From assembly GCA_025449115.1 (NCBI GenBank), contig JAHLKC010000031.1, positions 248,001-312,000 of the forward strand: a stretch of DNA of 64,000 nucleotides. The letters run 5' to 3'. This DNA comes from Chytridium lagenaria (lineage: Eukaryota > Chytridiomycota > Chytridiomycetes > Chytridiales > Chytridiaceae). The notes below the pieces were generated by a model that saw only the letters and a list, made by a program, of their open reading frames with translations, was not told where the DNA came from and did not search any database. Of this stretch, positions 25,179 to 37,925 are shown piece after piece (positions within the stretch are counted from its first letter, which is position 1; each line of letters starts with the position of its first letter). A program made the translations under genes and the position numbers.

Positions 25179-25584
25179 CGAGTAATGGGAACCATCCCCA
25201 AGGTCATCATCTTCATTGCGGGTTTTCTTTTAGGAAAAGGCTTTGACACCGTTCGCTTACGCAATGGAATTGATTTCGGGATATTGTCGAGCTTCGAATC
25301 CATACGTTGGGGTTGCGATACACGCTTCAAGGGCGGAGATGGAGTGGATGGCATATCTTCGTCTTCGACCAAAACCTTGGGCTCAGGTAGATGCTCCCAT
25401 GATCCATTCTCGTCACGGTCGAGCTCCCCAATCTTCGGTCAGGTTGAGGCTGAGATGCTGGCATTGTGGATGGATGGATTGATGCTTGACCACCACCTGA
25501 GTAATGAATGTGTGTTCTGTTGTTGTTTTGACCAGTGGAATTGTCAACTTGAGGGGAAAAAAAATGTTAATGTGTAAATAAATA

Positions 25585-26270
25585 TCACGCCCAAAGCTCC
25601 CACAACCCTTCCCGTCTTCCATTCCTCACTGCCTTCATCGATCCAAAACCCTCATACACCCATACCGCTGCCACCGCCAACTGTTTTGTTGGAACGGGAC
25701 ATATCAAAGCGCTTTGATAAAGGGAACCAGGATCGCGAGAAGTTGACAGGACCGCGCCGTCAATGTCGGTGGTGGCTGGAATGTTGGAGGAGGTTTTGGA
25801 CGACGCCAAGGAGCGTGGCGATGTTGTCGTGGAGTTTTGGGGCCGGGGTTGATGAAGCCGCGGATGTGGTATAGGGGTTTGAATAATGTTGAGAAAGTTT
25901 CATCGTTTTATTGATCCCCATCCACGCGTCTCGGGTTCCTCCCACTCCATCGATGTCATCCTCCTCAACCGTCCTCCCATTTTCCATAAACCTATACTCA
26001 GCACCCACCGTCTCCTCACCCGCGCTCTTCAACACCGCATGCATTGCAAGTCGCTCATTCAAGCGTCTAGATTGAGGGATTGTACATATCTGGACATTAA
26101 GACGCAGGTTCCACCAAGTACATGAGTGCTGTTCTATTCGTTTCACGCAGCGGTATTGGGTCGCAAGATGGAAGATTGGTTGTTAGGGTACGGAGATGGT
26201 GGATGGTGGGGGAGCGGTGGAGGAGGTGGTGCTCTGCCGAGATTGGCTAGAGGGGAGGCATTGGGACGAC
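25585..26270 (-). CDS. Hypothetical small protein
   Basis: A minus-strand reading with one or two frame changes begins around 26270 (MSSQCLPSSQSRQSTTSS). It includes RRLNERLAMHAVLKSAGEE and EYRFMENGRTVEEDDIDGVG near 26,060-25,960 and ends AVWVYEGFGSMKAVRNG before the stop at 25585. Composition looks coding, but I do not recognise the family. It lies between the glycosyltransferase and ABC transporter genes on the same strand. A 5' extension of the glycosyltransferase gene is an alternative. Confidence 0.35.
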
Positions 26271-26458
26271 ATGATTGTTAAATCTAGTAAGCGGAGCTGT
26301 TTCCATCTCATATTGTAACAACTTTGGAAAAACAACATAGTGTGATAGCCATGAGCCAGAGATATAGTTAAGACCTCATTAAAAAAGGATCATTACATTT
26401 ACAATGACAAAGGCGAAATGTATTTATATGCAAATGTAAACAATAATCTTCATCTTCA

Positions 26459-29400
26459 CTACTTCTGTCCAGCCCCCACATCCAAATTCTGCTGCACCGC
26501 TAACTCATAATATAATCCTTTCATATTATACAACTCCTGATGCGTCCCCCTTTCCGCAACCCCTCCATCCCTCAATACAAAAATCACATCCGCATGCTGA
26601 ATCGAACTCAATCGATGCGCCACAGCCACCGTCGTCCGACCTTTAGCAGCTCTATCCAACGCATCTTGCACAACCCGTTCACTTTCAGCATCAAGCGCAG
26701 AGGTAGCTTCATCCAACAACAAATTTAGGTGCACCAATTAATGCACGAGCAATCGCTACACGTTGCTTTTGACCGCCAGAGAGTCGGGAACCACGTGTTC
26801 CGACCGTGGTTTTGTAGCCTTCTGGGAGGGAGGTGACGAAATCGTGAACGTTGGCTTCTTTGGCGGATTGTTCGACACGCGCGTCTGTTTTCCCATCGAC
26901 TTGAACCCCGATTTCCTCTTTGTCGATTAAACCGAGGAGAATGTTTTCTTCCACTGACATATCGAATAATCCGGGTTCCTGGGATACGATGCCAACAACA
27001 GATCGAAGATCCCGAAGTCGGATGTCTTTCACATCTTGTCCATCAATAAGCACACTCCCAGAATCAACATCATAAAATCTCTCCAAAAGCCCCAACACCG
27101 TCGACTTCCACACCCAGACGGTCCCACCAACGCCACAAACTGTCCCGGCTCCACCGTCAAATTCAACCCCCTCAACACCGGTGCCGCCGCCGTTCCTTCC
27201 TCTGTCGCATACGAAAACCACACATCCTTCAATTCAATACGACCGTTAACGGTATGGGTTTTATCGGTCCCCGTGAAGGCGAGGGGACGACCCTTTTGAG
27301 AGTCAATGTCGATGGAGGTTCGCGATCCAGGATGGTCAGGACGGCTTCACCGGCGGAACGGGCTTTGGTTACGTCAGGAACGAATGCAAAAATTCGGCCA
27401 GCGCTGATGGAACCAAAGATGACGGCCATGAAGACAACGAAAAAGTTTTTGACTTCATAGTTTTCGTAGGCAATGAGTTGGCCGCCGTACCAGAACTTTT
27501 TTAAAAAAGGAATAAAACAAGGAATGGAAAGTGGTCAATAGGGTAGACCATCAGAGGAATAAGAACGAAAAGACCGATCCTCACCACAAGCGCGTTCCCC
27601 AAAAAGTTGACACATTGACTAAACGCATACAACACGGTCCCACTCGCCGCCGCCTTATACCCATCCTTCAACGGTCCCTCCAACATCCCCAAATATCGTT
27701 CATGCACCCACACCTCCGCAGTTAACCCCTGCACAGTCCTAATAGCCGCAACCCCTTCACAAGCAACCTGCGCGCTTCTCGCATGACTCTTTTCCGCGTT
27801 ATTTGAAAAATGCGTTAAAACCATGATCCGGAACGCTCCTGCGCCAATCAAGATGGGGAGCGTGGTTATCCGACCAACGCGAGCTTCCAACCGTAGATGA
27901 GGGCGACGATAGCACCACCTAGAAGGGTAGCGAGGAGTTGGAGAGCGGTGCCAAGGGTGACACCTGCGGCGCCTTGAATTTTTGCGCATCGGTGGAGAGG
28001 CTTGCGGAGAGGGAGCCGGTGGAACGGGAGGAAGGAGTGGAGGTGGATGCGTCTTCGACTTTTGAAGATTTTCTGGATTTCTTTTTTTCAACGATGGAGG
28101 GGGTAGGAGTGTCGCTGCTTGCAAAGAAGGCCATGTCTTGACGGAGGATGGCGCGGAACAGGAGACGACGGATACGGTCTGTGAGACGTTCGTTGGCGAT
28201 GCCAAAGAGGGCGTTTTGGAGAAAGTTGGTGATGGCCGTGATGACGGCGATGACGACAAACATGGAGGCCCTGATATCCAAAGGTTAGAAATTAATATCA
28301 GAATGTCTTGAAAACGGAAACGAGGCCGGGGAAGAAGGTGTGTTTACCAGAATCTAATATCGTTGGTGCGTTGAGGTTCAGGGGAGGAGAAGGCTTGGAT
28401 GATAGAGGAAAAAATGATGGAGAAGAATGGGATGACCAAACCGGCGATGGTTGCAGCAACGAGGCCTGGGATTGTATAGCCGAGTTCGGGTTTATTGAGT
28501 TTATACACTTCCTTAATCACACGCCACTGATGACAGTTGTGTTAAATAAAATGAAATAAATGAAAGCAAAGTATGATACTTACAGTTGTGATCTTTTCGA
28601 CGGGTTTTTTCTCTCCACCAACCATCTCCAAATCCGAGGCCTTGGACTTCCTCTTATCTCCCACAGGCCCACCCACTGACCCTCTTTTTCTCAAATCAAA
28701 CAACGATTTGACCACCTCCTCCTTCTCCTCCACCACCTCCGCCGCACCCAAAACCGCATCCGGATCCCCCTTCTCCTCCTCCTCCTCCTCCTTTTCCTCC
28801 ACCGTCTTCAACTGCTGCGCCTCAACCAACCCTCTATACAACCCCGTCTCCATATTCATCAACTCATCATGCGATCCACTCTCAACAATCACCCACCTCG
28901 AGACATCACGACGATTCGATCGGCGGAACGAACGGTGGAGAGACGATGGGCTATGACGACAGTGGTGCGACCTTTGGAGGCATTGTCGAGGGCTTGTTGA
29001 ACGATTCTTTCCGAGACGGTGTCAAGAGCGGAGGTGGCTTCGTCCAGCAGAAGGATCTGTAGTTTAAAGTTTTAGAATGCTTCCTTTTTGCATGAAAGGG
29101 ATGGGGAATATTACCTGTGGATTCTTGATAATGGCACGTGCGATGGCGATACGTTGCTTTTGACCACCGGAAAGCATGAATCCACGTTCTCCAACTTGAG
29201 TGGCATAACCTATCACCACAAAATCATTAGCAAAATGTACAACGCCCGCAGGAAAGAGAAAAAAAAATAATAAAACAATTATATATACCATTCGGTAATC
29301 TATTCACAAACTCATGCGCATTCGCCATAATAGACGCCTGTTTCACAAGCTCCAGTTGAGCTTCTCGAGAAAGTTTCTCCTCAGGAGTCCCAATAAGACC

Positions 29401-31274
29401 TTTAGCAATGTTCTCAGCAATGGTACCCTCAAACAAGGTGGGTTCCTGGGAGACGAGACCAATTTGACGACGAAGCCAGAGGACATTGAGGTCTGTGAGT
29501 TTTTGACCGTCAAGCTCGACGACACCAGAGTTGGGATCGTAAAAGCGCTCGATAAGCTATGATGAAGTTGGGTTTTAAAATTGATAGTGATAAAGAGAAA
29601 GGAGATGATTACCTGAATGAGGGTGGATTTGCCGGAACCTGAAAGACCGACGAGAGCGGTAGTAGCACCCGCTTCAAACTTGAGGTTGAGGTTGGTCATA
29701 ATGGGAACATCCGGCCGACTCGGTAAGTAAAATTAACGTTCTTGAATTCAATCGCTCCCTTGCATCTCTTGAATTCTCCCGGTGTTTCGCTCTCCATCTT
29801 CCTGCCATCCATCTTGGGAGCTCCAATAGCATCGATAGACGGAACACGGTCCAGGGTCGCCAAAATCTTGGACCCAGCACCCATCCCTAACGCAAACGCC
29901 TGCAATTCCGGTGCAATCTGCCCCAACGCAAAAGCACCGATCAAGATGGCGAAAAACACATTCACCACAATCCCTGCATCAATCTGATTATTCTGCAACA
30001 GGATGCTCCCGTAATAGAACGCGAGTGAATAGGCGAGGTAGATGAACATAAAGAGGATGCCGGTGCCTGCACCTGTCACTACGGCTTTTTTGATACCGAA
30101 TTTGACGGCTTGTTGAAGTTGTTGAGTGTACCGGGTGGACATTCGGTCTTGAGCGTTCAGGGCGGCGACGGTGCGGATGGCCGAGATGCATTCTTCGGCG
30201 ACTGTTCCGGCTTTGGAGTAACTCGTGAGGATGGCACGTTGAAGACGGGAACTGAGAAATTGACGGCTCCCACGGAGATGACGATGAGGGGGACGACGGA
30301 GAGGAGGACAAGGGTCATGCGCCAGGATCGGTAGAAGGCGATACCAAAAGCTGCGATGAAGGTGAAGATTTGAGAGGCGGCGATGGGGACTTTTTCAGAG
30401 ACGGCGTCCTGGAAATAGAAGAAGGTTAAGATGACTTTAACAAATGTAAAGTACAAATGTAAACAAGACTACCTGAAAAAGAAGCATGTCGGTGGTAATT
30501 CTTGTTGCAACCTCACCAGCACCTTGAGTCTCGTGCCATGGGACGTCCTGTCTAAGCACAGCCCATAGATACTTTTCTCTCATCCTGTGCGTCATTCTCT
30601 CACCTGTGGCGACAAAGATGCCATGTAGACATAAGTCGTGACAAAGGTAAACGCAGCAAGATAGAGGAAAAATAACGTGTTGTTCCTGACATCGCTAAGG
30701 AACCCTTGTCTCCATTTTTCTGTAAAAGCTTCACGCTGTACGGTGGTAAGGTTCCCAAGAAGCGGGCTGTTGGGCGTGACGGAGAATGTGTTGACGAGGT
30801 TTCCAAACACGACGCTGTGGGTGTGAGAAAAACAGAGTGCGGAACCGAATGATGAAGAATGGAGGGCAGCATTTGGACCGATCGGTGAAAATGATTTACA
30901 ATTGTTTTGGTTAGCGATTGAAAAGCGGTGGAAAGGGATGGATGAAGAGTCATGAAAGGGAAGCGGAGAGGAGGACGTACGTTGTGAATGGGAGCAAGGC
31001 ACCAGCGATTGCTGCGCTGAACATGCCAATGGACATGAGTATCCAGTCAAAGGTGGTGGCGTATCGAAAAAGTTCCTATGAATATGTCAGAGGGATGGCT
31101 GCATGCAATAGTAGATCATACCCTAAACTTGACCCGACGAGGTACCTCTTGAGCTGTAACCTCACCCAGAGCCTCTTCATCACCCGATGAGGTATCCTTT
31201 GCATTAGTGGTGGATGACGGTAAAGCAGTCAGCTCTGTTAACTCGTTGGAGTCAACACCCTTTTTTGAAACCAT
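26459..31274 (-). CDS. Full-length ABCB-type (P-glycoprotein/MDR) exporter
   Basis: The start at 31274 gives [20 protein letters not shown], a cytosolic tail, then TMD1 from about 31,060. NBD1 shows Walker A ([12 protein letters not shown] near 29,640), [15 protein letters not shown] near 29,140 and a D-loop region near 29,000. After an acidic linker near 28,790, TMD2 spans about 28,480-27,440. NBD2 shows [53 protein letters not shown] and [16 protein letters not shown], ending DVGAGQK at 26459. The layout TMD-NBD-TMD-NBD, about 1,300 residues, fits the ABCB family of plasma-membrane lipid/drug exporters; the substrate is unknown. One base is missing inside the NBD2 Walker A (near 27,105) and others elsewhere, so the model is broken in several places. 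A degraded inverted copy starts about 1 kb upstream. Confidence 0.93.
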
Positions 31275-32329
31275 ATTTTTATTGTATGTAAATGCTTCTT
31301 GTGGGGACGATGACGGTGGTTGATCCTCTTTATATGGAAATAGTTTTAGGATATATTAGCCGATGGATGGGACGGGATGGAGAGGGAGATAATAGATCAG
31401 AGAGAGGGTCAGTCGTCAGTGTTGGACGGATGGATGGAGAGTATGCCCTTCTTTAAACCTTTACGTAAAGAATGAGCCGTTGGTATTTATATTAAATATT
31501 TATTTTGTTATTTGTCTGGGGAACAAGGCGGAATGGAAGCAATGTGAGAGGCTTTCCTCTTCCTTTCGGTTCCGCTTCAACAGCCGAGTCCCGATAAAGC
31601 ACAAAAAAGGGAACTTGTCAGAAATCAAGAGGCTGAGGAGAGCAGTTGTGTAACTATGCCGGCTGATTTAATTCTGCCGCTTATCTTTGTGTCATCTTTG
31701 AAATCAATCCATTTAATATTATTATTATGAGGAAGAGACAAACGACAGCTCAATGAGGGCGGCGCCCGTCTTTTTAGCCGTCGTTATGAAAAGTCAAGCC
31801 TCTGCCATCTAATGTATTGGCGTATTGGCGTACGAAGAAAACAAGACGTCATTCATTCCGCTCCCATTCCGCTTCCGCTCACATATGCATGTGCTAACGA
31901 ATCTCTAAAAATAGAATCAAACAAAACAAAGCAAACTCATCTTTACGAACTTACGCCATCACGTATAGATGCGTGTTTAGTAGATACATTCTCTCTTCAA
32001 CAAGGTACTTCGAGTGTCCAAGTCCAAAATCATTCATGTTTTTGGCTTCTGGAATTCTATTGAATTTGCCACACACAAATAAGAACGTCGAGAAATATAC
32101 TTGAAGCTAATATTCCACCGTTCCTTCTATAACCATGGAGGATAGACCTATAAGAAGCATCCATACGCGATATTATGCAGCAAAACAGTTGCAGACTGTT
32201 AAACTTCCGCATTCCAGTTGATATCTGCACGTTAAACACTCTGTTTACCCTCATTCTGATATGTCTGACATGTCGAACAGAATGCTATTGTCCCTGTTGA
32301 CCTGGCCTCTGCATCCACTGGTTTTAAGG
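31275..32329. promoter_or_regulatory. Region between the ABCB gene and its inverted copy
   Basis: The two related ABCB sequences point away from each other across this stretch of about 1 kb. It presumably holds the minus-strand ABCB promoter, with an AT-rich segment (TATATTAAATATTTATTTTG) near 31,480-31,510. The 31,800-32,260 part has short open frames without known motifs. No terminal inverted repeats or transposon genes are seen. Confidence 0.4.
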
Positions 32330-34001
32330 CTGTGGAAAATCCGGCATCAGCTGAGCAAGAAGATGCCCTAGGCGCAAGCGTTCCAGAGGAAGTCCCGCGT
32401 CGTAAAGTTCAAGGTATCTTGCCTCCCACCCTATGTTATCAATACAAATCAATACAAATGCTATTGCATCTTCATTGTGTTTCGGAACTGTTCCGATACG
32501 CAACGACTCTTGACATGCTATTAATGTTTATTGGCATAGTAAGTGCTGCAGCTGCAGCTGCAGGTTCGGTCGCGCACCCGTTTATAACGTAGGCAGTATC
32601 CTCCACGACGTAATTAAGTTGCTCATTCTTTATTTCATAAGCTACAGCGTAACTTCGTCAACAGCTTTTCCGTGACCCCATCCAGTCCCGCCAATCTTAC
32701 CGCTGAACGCGAGGTATTCACCAACAGATGGAGAGAAGCTTTCTCGTCGATGTTCGCACCAACAAGCTGTATTTCTTTATCTCGCCGTCCTTCACTTTTA
32801 TCACTACCTACATCTACATAAGGATATTCGTCGCTACCGGCGAGAGAATCACTTACAGGATGAAAAAAAGCACTCTCGGGCCGTCCTCAGGCAGGATATC
32901 ACACGGCATGTGACGTGGCCACACAAATCACCTCCAACATGCTTCTAATTCAGGTATTGCCGTTTATTAACAAGCATATACGTAATTAATACTAAAATGT
33001 CCGTCTCTGAAAAGTCCCCATTGCTTTACCAAATCTTGACCTTTATCGGCTCGTTCGCTATATCTTTCTACCTCACATTTGTCCTCCGTTCCGTCGTCCC
33101 ACTTATCGTCTTCGCAGCCGGAGCTGCCAACATTCCTCGGTACCCGATTCCAACGCAGCATCCTTACAAGCGACGCCAAAGCCAGTACAGTCGCCGAAGA
33201 ATGCATCTCCTCCATCCGCACCGTCTCTGCCCTAAACGCCCAAACTCGCATGCTGAATCGCTACAGCGCTCTCCTCGACCTCGCCGTAAAACTCGGGATG
33301 AAGGAAAGCGTAAATCACCAGAGCCGGCACCTGCATCGTCTCATGTTCATGTACTTGATGTATGCGCTGGCATGCCATTATCGGAGCGTATTATTGAAGA
33401 CGAATGAGATGTCGTGAATGTGTTTTTTGCTATGTTGACGGGGGCTTTTGCGTTGGGGCAGATTGCCCCCGACATGCAGGATTTTTCGTTGGGCTTACAC
33501 GTTTGTTGTCATGGCCGCAGTGACCGCCATGACCAATCTTTCATGAAACACTCTCTTCGGTATCGCCAAACGAACGTCTCACATACCGTCTCCGTCGTCT
33601 CCTCTTTGGCGCTATCCTCCATCAATACCTCTCCCTTCTTCTCCACCTCCCCACACCCCATCAAATTCACCGAAAACACTCCAGCACCCCACTCCACATG
33701 TTCCCTCTCCTCAAACCTCTCCACCGACTCCCAAAAACTCCAAGGCGCCTCCGTGATCACCCTTGGCACCTTTCTCCAACTCCTCTTCACCCTCCTAGGC
33801 GGTGCCATCATCTCCATGTTTTACGGCTGGAAACTCGCATTGGTCAGAATCAGTTATGGTGTTGACGCATTTTTCGTGAAAAGCGGAGAAGGCGTATGCG
33901 AGGAGCGCGCAGGCTTGCTGTAAGGCGTTGCTGGAAATAGGAGAGTGCAGGCCTTGACGGCGGAAGAATATGTGCATGAACGTTATTTAGAATTTTTGAA
34001 A
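32330..34001 (+). pseudogene. Degraded ABCB transporter copy lacking both nucleotide-binding domains
   Basis: Plus-strand segments match the neighbouring ABCB protein in order: [55 protein letters not shown] (joined over a frame change), [20 protein letters not shown] (reading from nearby frames) and [20 protein letters not shown]. Right after this TMD1 end the reading jumps near 33,490 to the start of TMD2 (AVTAMTN, FGIA). It continues with [33 protein letters not shown] and ends at TAEEYVHERYLEFLK near 34,000. The whole of NBD1 and the linker is absent, and nothing corresponding to NBD2 follows. Many frame changes and stops, more than in the neighbouring gene, support a pseudogene made by inverted duplication and internal deletion. 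Confidence 0.8.
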
Positions 34002-34293
34002 GTATGCATTTCAATTACAGGAATATATATTTCTTTCCTATTTTATAAATACAATCATGAGCTTACTCATTTTTTACAAAAGACCAAATATTTCGCTTCA
34101 ATTCCAAAATAACACGCTCAAGCAGGTTGGTGATTCAGCCATTTCCCTTATTGGGACAGTCCTTGGGGTCCGCATACATCTCTCATATCTGGTGTACAGA
34201 AGAAAATACATTATTGTTGAAATAAAATAAGGACATATGATATGATGATCATGTATGAGCAGCTTTCCAACCTTTTCTATTGAAGAGGTTTAT

Positions 34294-37200
34294 CTATGAA
34301 TGGAATGTGGGAGCATCATCCAGCATATCATTCTGATAGATATCCCAGAAAGTCGGTTGTGCATCTTCGAGAGACTTGGTTACCTCTTTTAGTAACTTTT
34401 GAAGTTTAAGCAAGTAAATCTATAGAAATAATTATCGCCATGCAACAAGTATCTAATCTAACCTCTGCAATGCGCCATACCATCGATAATTCAATCAATA
34501 TCGGAATCACAATCATTCTGATCCCATGCAAACAATCCACCGGCCCATCATCCAATTTTACTTGCCCCTCTAGCACTCCGGCACGCCTCCCGGCAACAGC
34601 GAAGACAGAATACTCAAACTATTCGAGTACAGCAGAAAAGCCGATTGCGGGAACTCGGCAATTGCCAGAGGCGGTGGCGAGTGTTTCGTATCATCTTTGA
34701 ATGCAGAGGTGGAATTCGACATCTCGTCTTACAAGAGGCAGTCGTTGACGTTCCATTCGCTTTTGGTCGTGAACCGATGGTAGATCCCCATACTCTTAAA
34801 AATTCGTCAAGGCGGTCGAGTTGGTCAGGATTTTCAGATTTTGAATATGGGTATTCATGATAGATGAATAGTTCGACTTTTGGGGTCTAGCTGTAGTTTG
34901 AGGACGAATTGGAGCGTCAATCGGATCACCGTAGGCGATGTATACGCTTCGAAGAACGTGTATCTGTGCATGTTGAGCCATAACGAGAACTTCGAGAGTA
35001 TTCAACCGCTTCCCACCACCGATTCTATATATTCTACGTCCATCCGAGTCCTTGGGATCGTGGAGCATGGCAAGGGCTGAGAAGAAATACATTTGGACGC
35101 TGACAGCGTGTGGGCGATGGACCCAGGAGGTTGAATAGGTCGAATTCATTATGGCATGTGAGGAGGAGGGATGTCAGCGAGAGAGTCGAATGGCCTCTCG
35201 AATTCAGGTAGGAAGGTATAAAATTGTACGAGGGCGTCGTGAAGTTGAGATGTGTTTAGAGGATGAGGAACAACAGAAAGTGCGGCGTAGGAGTCTTGAT
35301 AGTCGGTGGGTATATTCTGCCACCGTCTCAGACGAAGTATGCGACGGATGATGAAGCATAGCTGCACAAGATACTAAATGCTCCAATTCAGAAAATCAGC
35401 TTATAATGATGAATTAGTGAAATTCACTTACGTATTGGTCAAATTCTGAAGTGATAATATGTGTCGGCACTCCCTGTATTTGCAGAGGTGGGTAATGGGC
35501 CATCTAGCGAATATCGCATCATTTGTTCGAAACACAGCAGGATGCGGCCTCAATAAACTTGGAACATCATACACAGAATTTCCCGGCACATTAAGGAAAA
35601 CCTTCCTCCACTCCTGCGCACCGCTATCCCCAACGTCAATTTCACTAGACCCCAGCCGTCTCACTTCGCTCTCCTTGACTCGAATCTTTAGCTTTTTTTC
35701 TATATCCACCAGCACGCAAGCGTAATCTTCTTCTGCAATAGCTAAAGGAAGGCCCGACGCCATCGACGCTGAGGTATCGATAATGACAAGAGACTGAAAT
35801 GTTCGGTATCTCACTTCCTTTTCAATTAGACTTTGTTCATCCCTAGGCCCATGCCAGATTGTAAATGGATTGTTGGTGCACATGTCGTTAAACTTCCTTA
35901 AATTGAGATTATGTAGTTCTCGACAGCTCTTGCCTATCCATTGGTCTGAATATTGAAAAAAAAATATATACATCATTTGTTAGAGAGAAAATAGCATATA
36001 ACAAACCTACATGATTGCATTCCAAAAAGCATCCCTATTTTCCGTCATAAATGATAGAGAAATAGATAAGCATAGCTTTCAATAACTAAGATATCATCAA
36101 ATGTACTCACATAATCCCAAATTGAAATTAGAATCATAGTTTGCATAGCTACTAAATATCTGTGACATTTACCACCTCTTTCTCTGCTTGACCGACGTAA
36201 ATACTGCGCTGCCTTGTAAGGAGTCTGAAAGTTCTGATACAGTACTAAAGTATTATTAATGATTTCTTTCGTTGTTGATGACCAAAACCATAATGGAGGG
36301 ATCAAGAAAATTAAACCAAAAGTTAGAAGAAAAACAACCGGTGCGAAGCTTACATGGATGTTGCGAGAAAATCGTCGCCGTCCCCAGCATCGCGTATAGC
36401 AGAGCAGCAGGATGTCGATTCACAGGCATGTAATTCTCCAAAAAGGCATCCTCCCTCATCATCGGTACTATCTTATGCACATACGTGAAAAAAAAATTGC
36501 GATAAGATGAGTCTCAAGGTCATCATAATTCTTTACAGCCAATGTGGGAATGGTGACGAGATGTGTGAATGGCTTTGCGCCTTTAAGTATCTCTGTATCT
36601 TCGGGCTCCAGAAATAAAGCCGGGCATCCGATGCCTTCAAGAGCACGAATAAGGGCTTCGTCAATGCGAACCTCGGAGAGAGATGAGGAGATAAGGGGGA
36701 GGGAGGGGTTGACGAACATTAAGTCGGAGAAGCCAGTATGAAAGGAGTTTGATGATAAGCTGCGAATGCCATTGCTAAGTATACATGTGTCATTGAAACT
36801 TGGGAAGGGACTCGAGGGAAGGCTACGGGAGATTTTTACTAAAAATGAACTTGACGATTGATGTCCAACAGTAATTGAAGCCTCTCTTTCTAAATCCTTC
36901 TGCAGATCCATTTCGAACGGGTTTTTTGCTGCTGGAAGCATCAAAGCTGGATGGCGATGGCAATTTAGTTTTCTGCGAGATAAGACGTTCTCAGTAACTG
37001 TGAGCATGAAATCAGTGAATAGAGGTTACCTGAAAGGGTTTTAAAAGTAGCTCAATTGTATTCAACTTTTCTATGATGGCACGACTTACGTTCCCGTCAG
37101 GTCACTTACAAATAAAAGAAGAAAAAGAGGGGATGCTTGAGCTTACTTCGTCTGCCTGGGCTTCCTCTTTGAGCTCGTCTCATATTGGCAGACCACGGGC

Positions 37201-37755
37201 GGGTCTCCTAGTGAGCACCGAGACTGAACGTTTAAGGCATCCTGTGCAAGTAGGTCGTGCACCGTCACATTTCCGTTTCTTTTTTCTGCACCTCAAGCAT
37301 GCAAGATTGTATCTGGACTTTCGTTGATTACGGTCCTCAGGCATAGATGGGAAAGAAGGCGGGTTTGTTCTTGGGTTAATTGACGATTCATTTGATCTAG
37401 TCGGCGCTGAGGAGGAGCTTGAGTTGTTAAGTTGAAGTGGGAGGCCAGGAGAGATTGCGCTGCTGCTACTGCTGCTTTGAATCAGGCATGATGCTGGTGT
37501 TGGTACGTTGGATATCTGACAGCCTGTTTCTATAAAGCCGGCCATGATGGCGTCTTTCGGCGGGCGGGGCTCCATTGACTGTAGGATGGAAGTAATGAAA
37601 GCATTCTCAAGTATTAGGTATAAAGGGAATATGCTTGAATTGTCAGGGGTGGAGTTCGGAGACTCCGCAATGCCCGAACTATTCGAGGGTTCGTCCATAG
37701 GCGGCGCGATGCATTCATAAAAACTGCTCGAAGCACGGTCAAGTGAATATGCCAA
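34294..37755 (-). CDS. Zn(II)2Cys6 fungal transcription factor
   Basis: Beginning at the ATG 37755, a Ser/Pro-rich N-terminal extension of about 150 residues precedes the binuclear cluster CLRCRKKKRKCDGARPTC with TGC following (Cys 153, 156, 163, 170, 173). The expected sixth Cys appears in VCQYETSSKRKPR near 37,190, one frame away and after an unusually long loop. The fungal-specific middle homology region follows: VPMMREDAFLENYMPVNRHP, LLYAMLGTATIFSQHP, VRYRTFQSLVIIDTSASMAS and GLPLAIAEEDY. The C-terminal exon ends DDAPTFHS at the stop at 34294. Introns are short and numerous. Such proteins are nuclear DNA-binding regulators; the target pathway is unknown. The neighbouring ABC transporter suggests drug-response control, but that is only positional inference. 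Confidence 0.85.
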
Positions 37756-37925
37756 AATTAAAATAAAATACTGGTAAACACGCAGCTCTCACCAAATTAT
37801 ATTTTACAGTAACAAAAAAAAAACAAACAAAAAACCAGGATGAGTTTAGAAGTTAAATCATAGAGAAACGACACGTCGCATTCTAATTACTTTTCGTAAA
37901 ACAATATTCTACCATGTCTCTATAT

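Noticed and set aside
26590..26620. B-box-like GTTCGATTC on the minus strand
   Set aside because: It lies inside the conserved NBD2 coding sequence of the ABC transporter.
28573..28956. Plus-strand Ser/Thr-rich frame across the ABC transporter linker
   Set aside because: Antisense shadow of the acidic Glu/Lys linker of the transporter.
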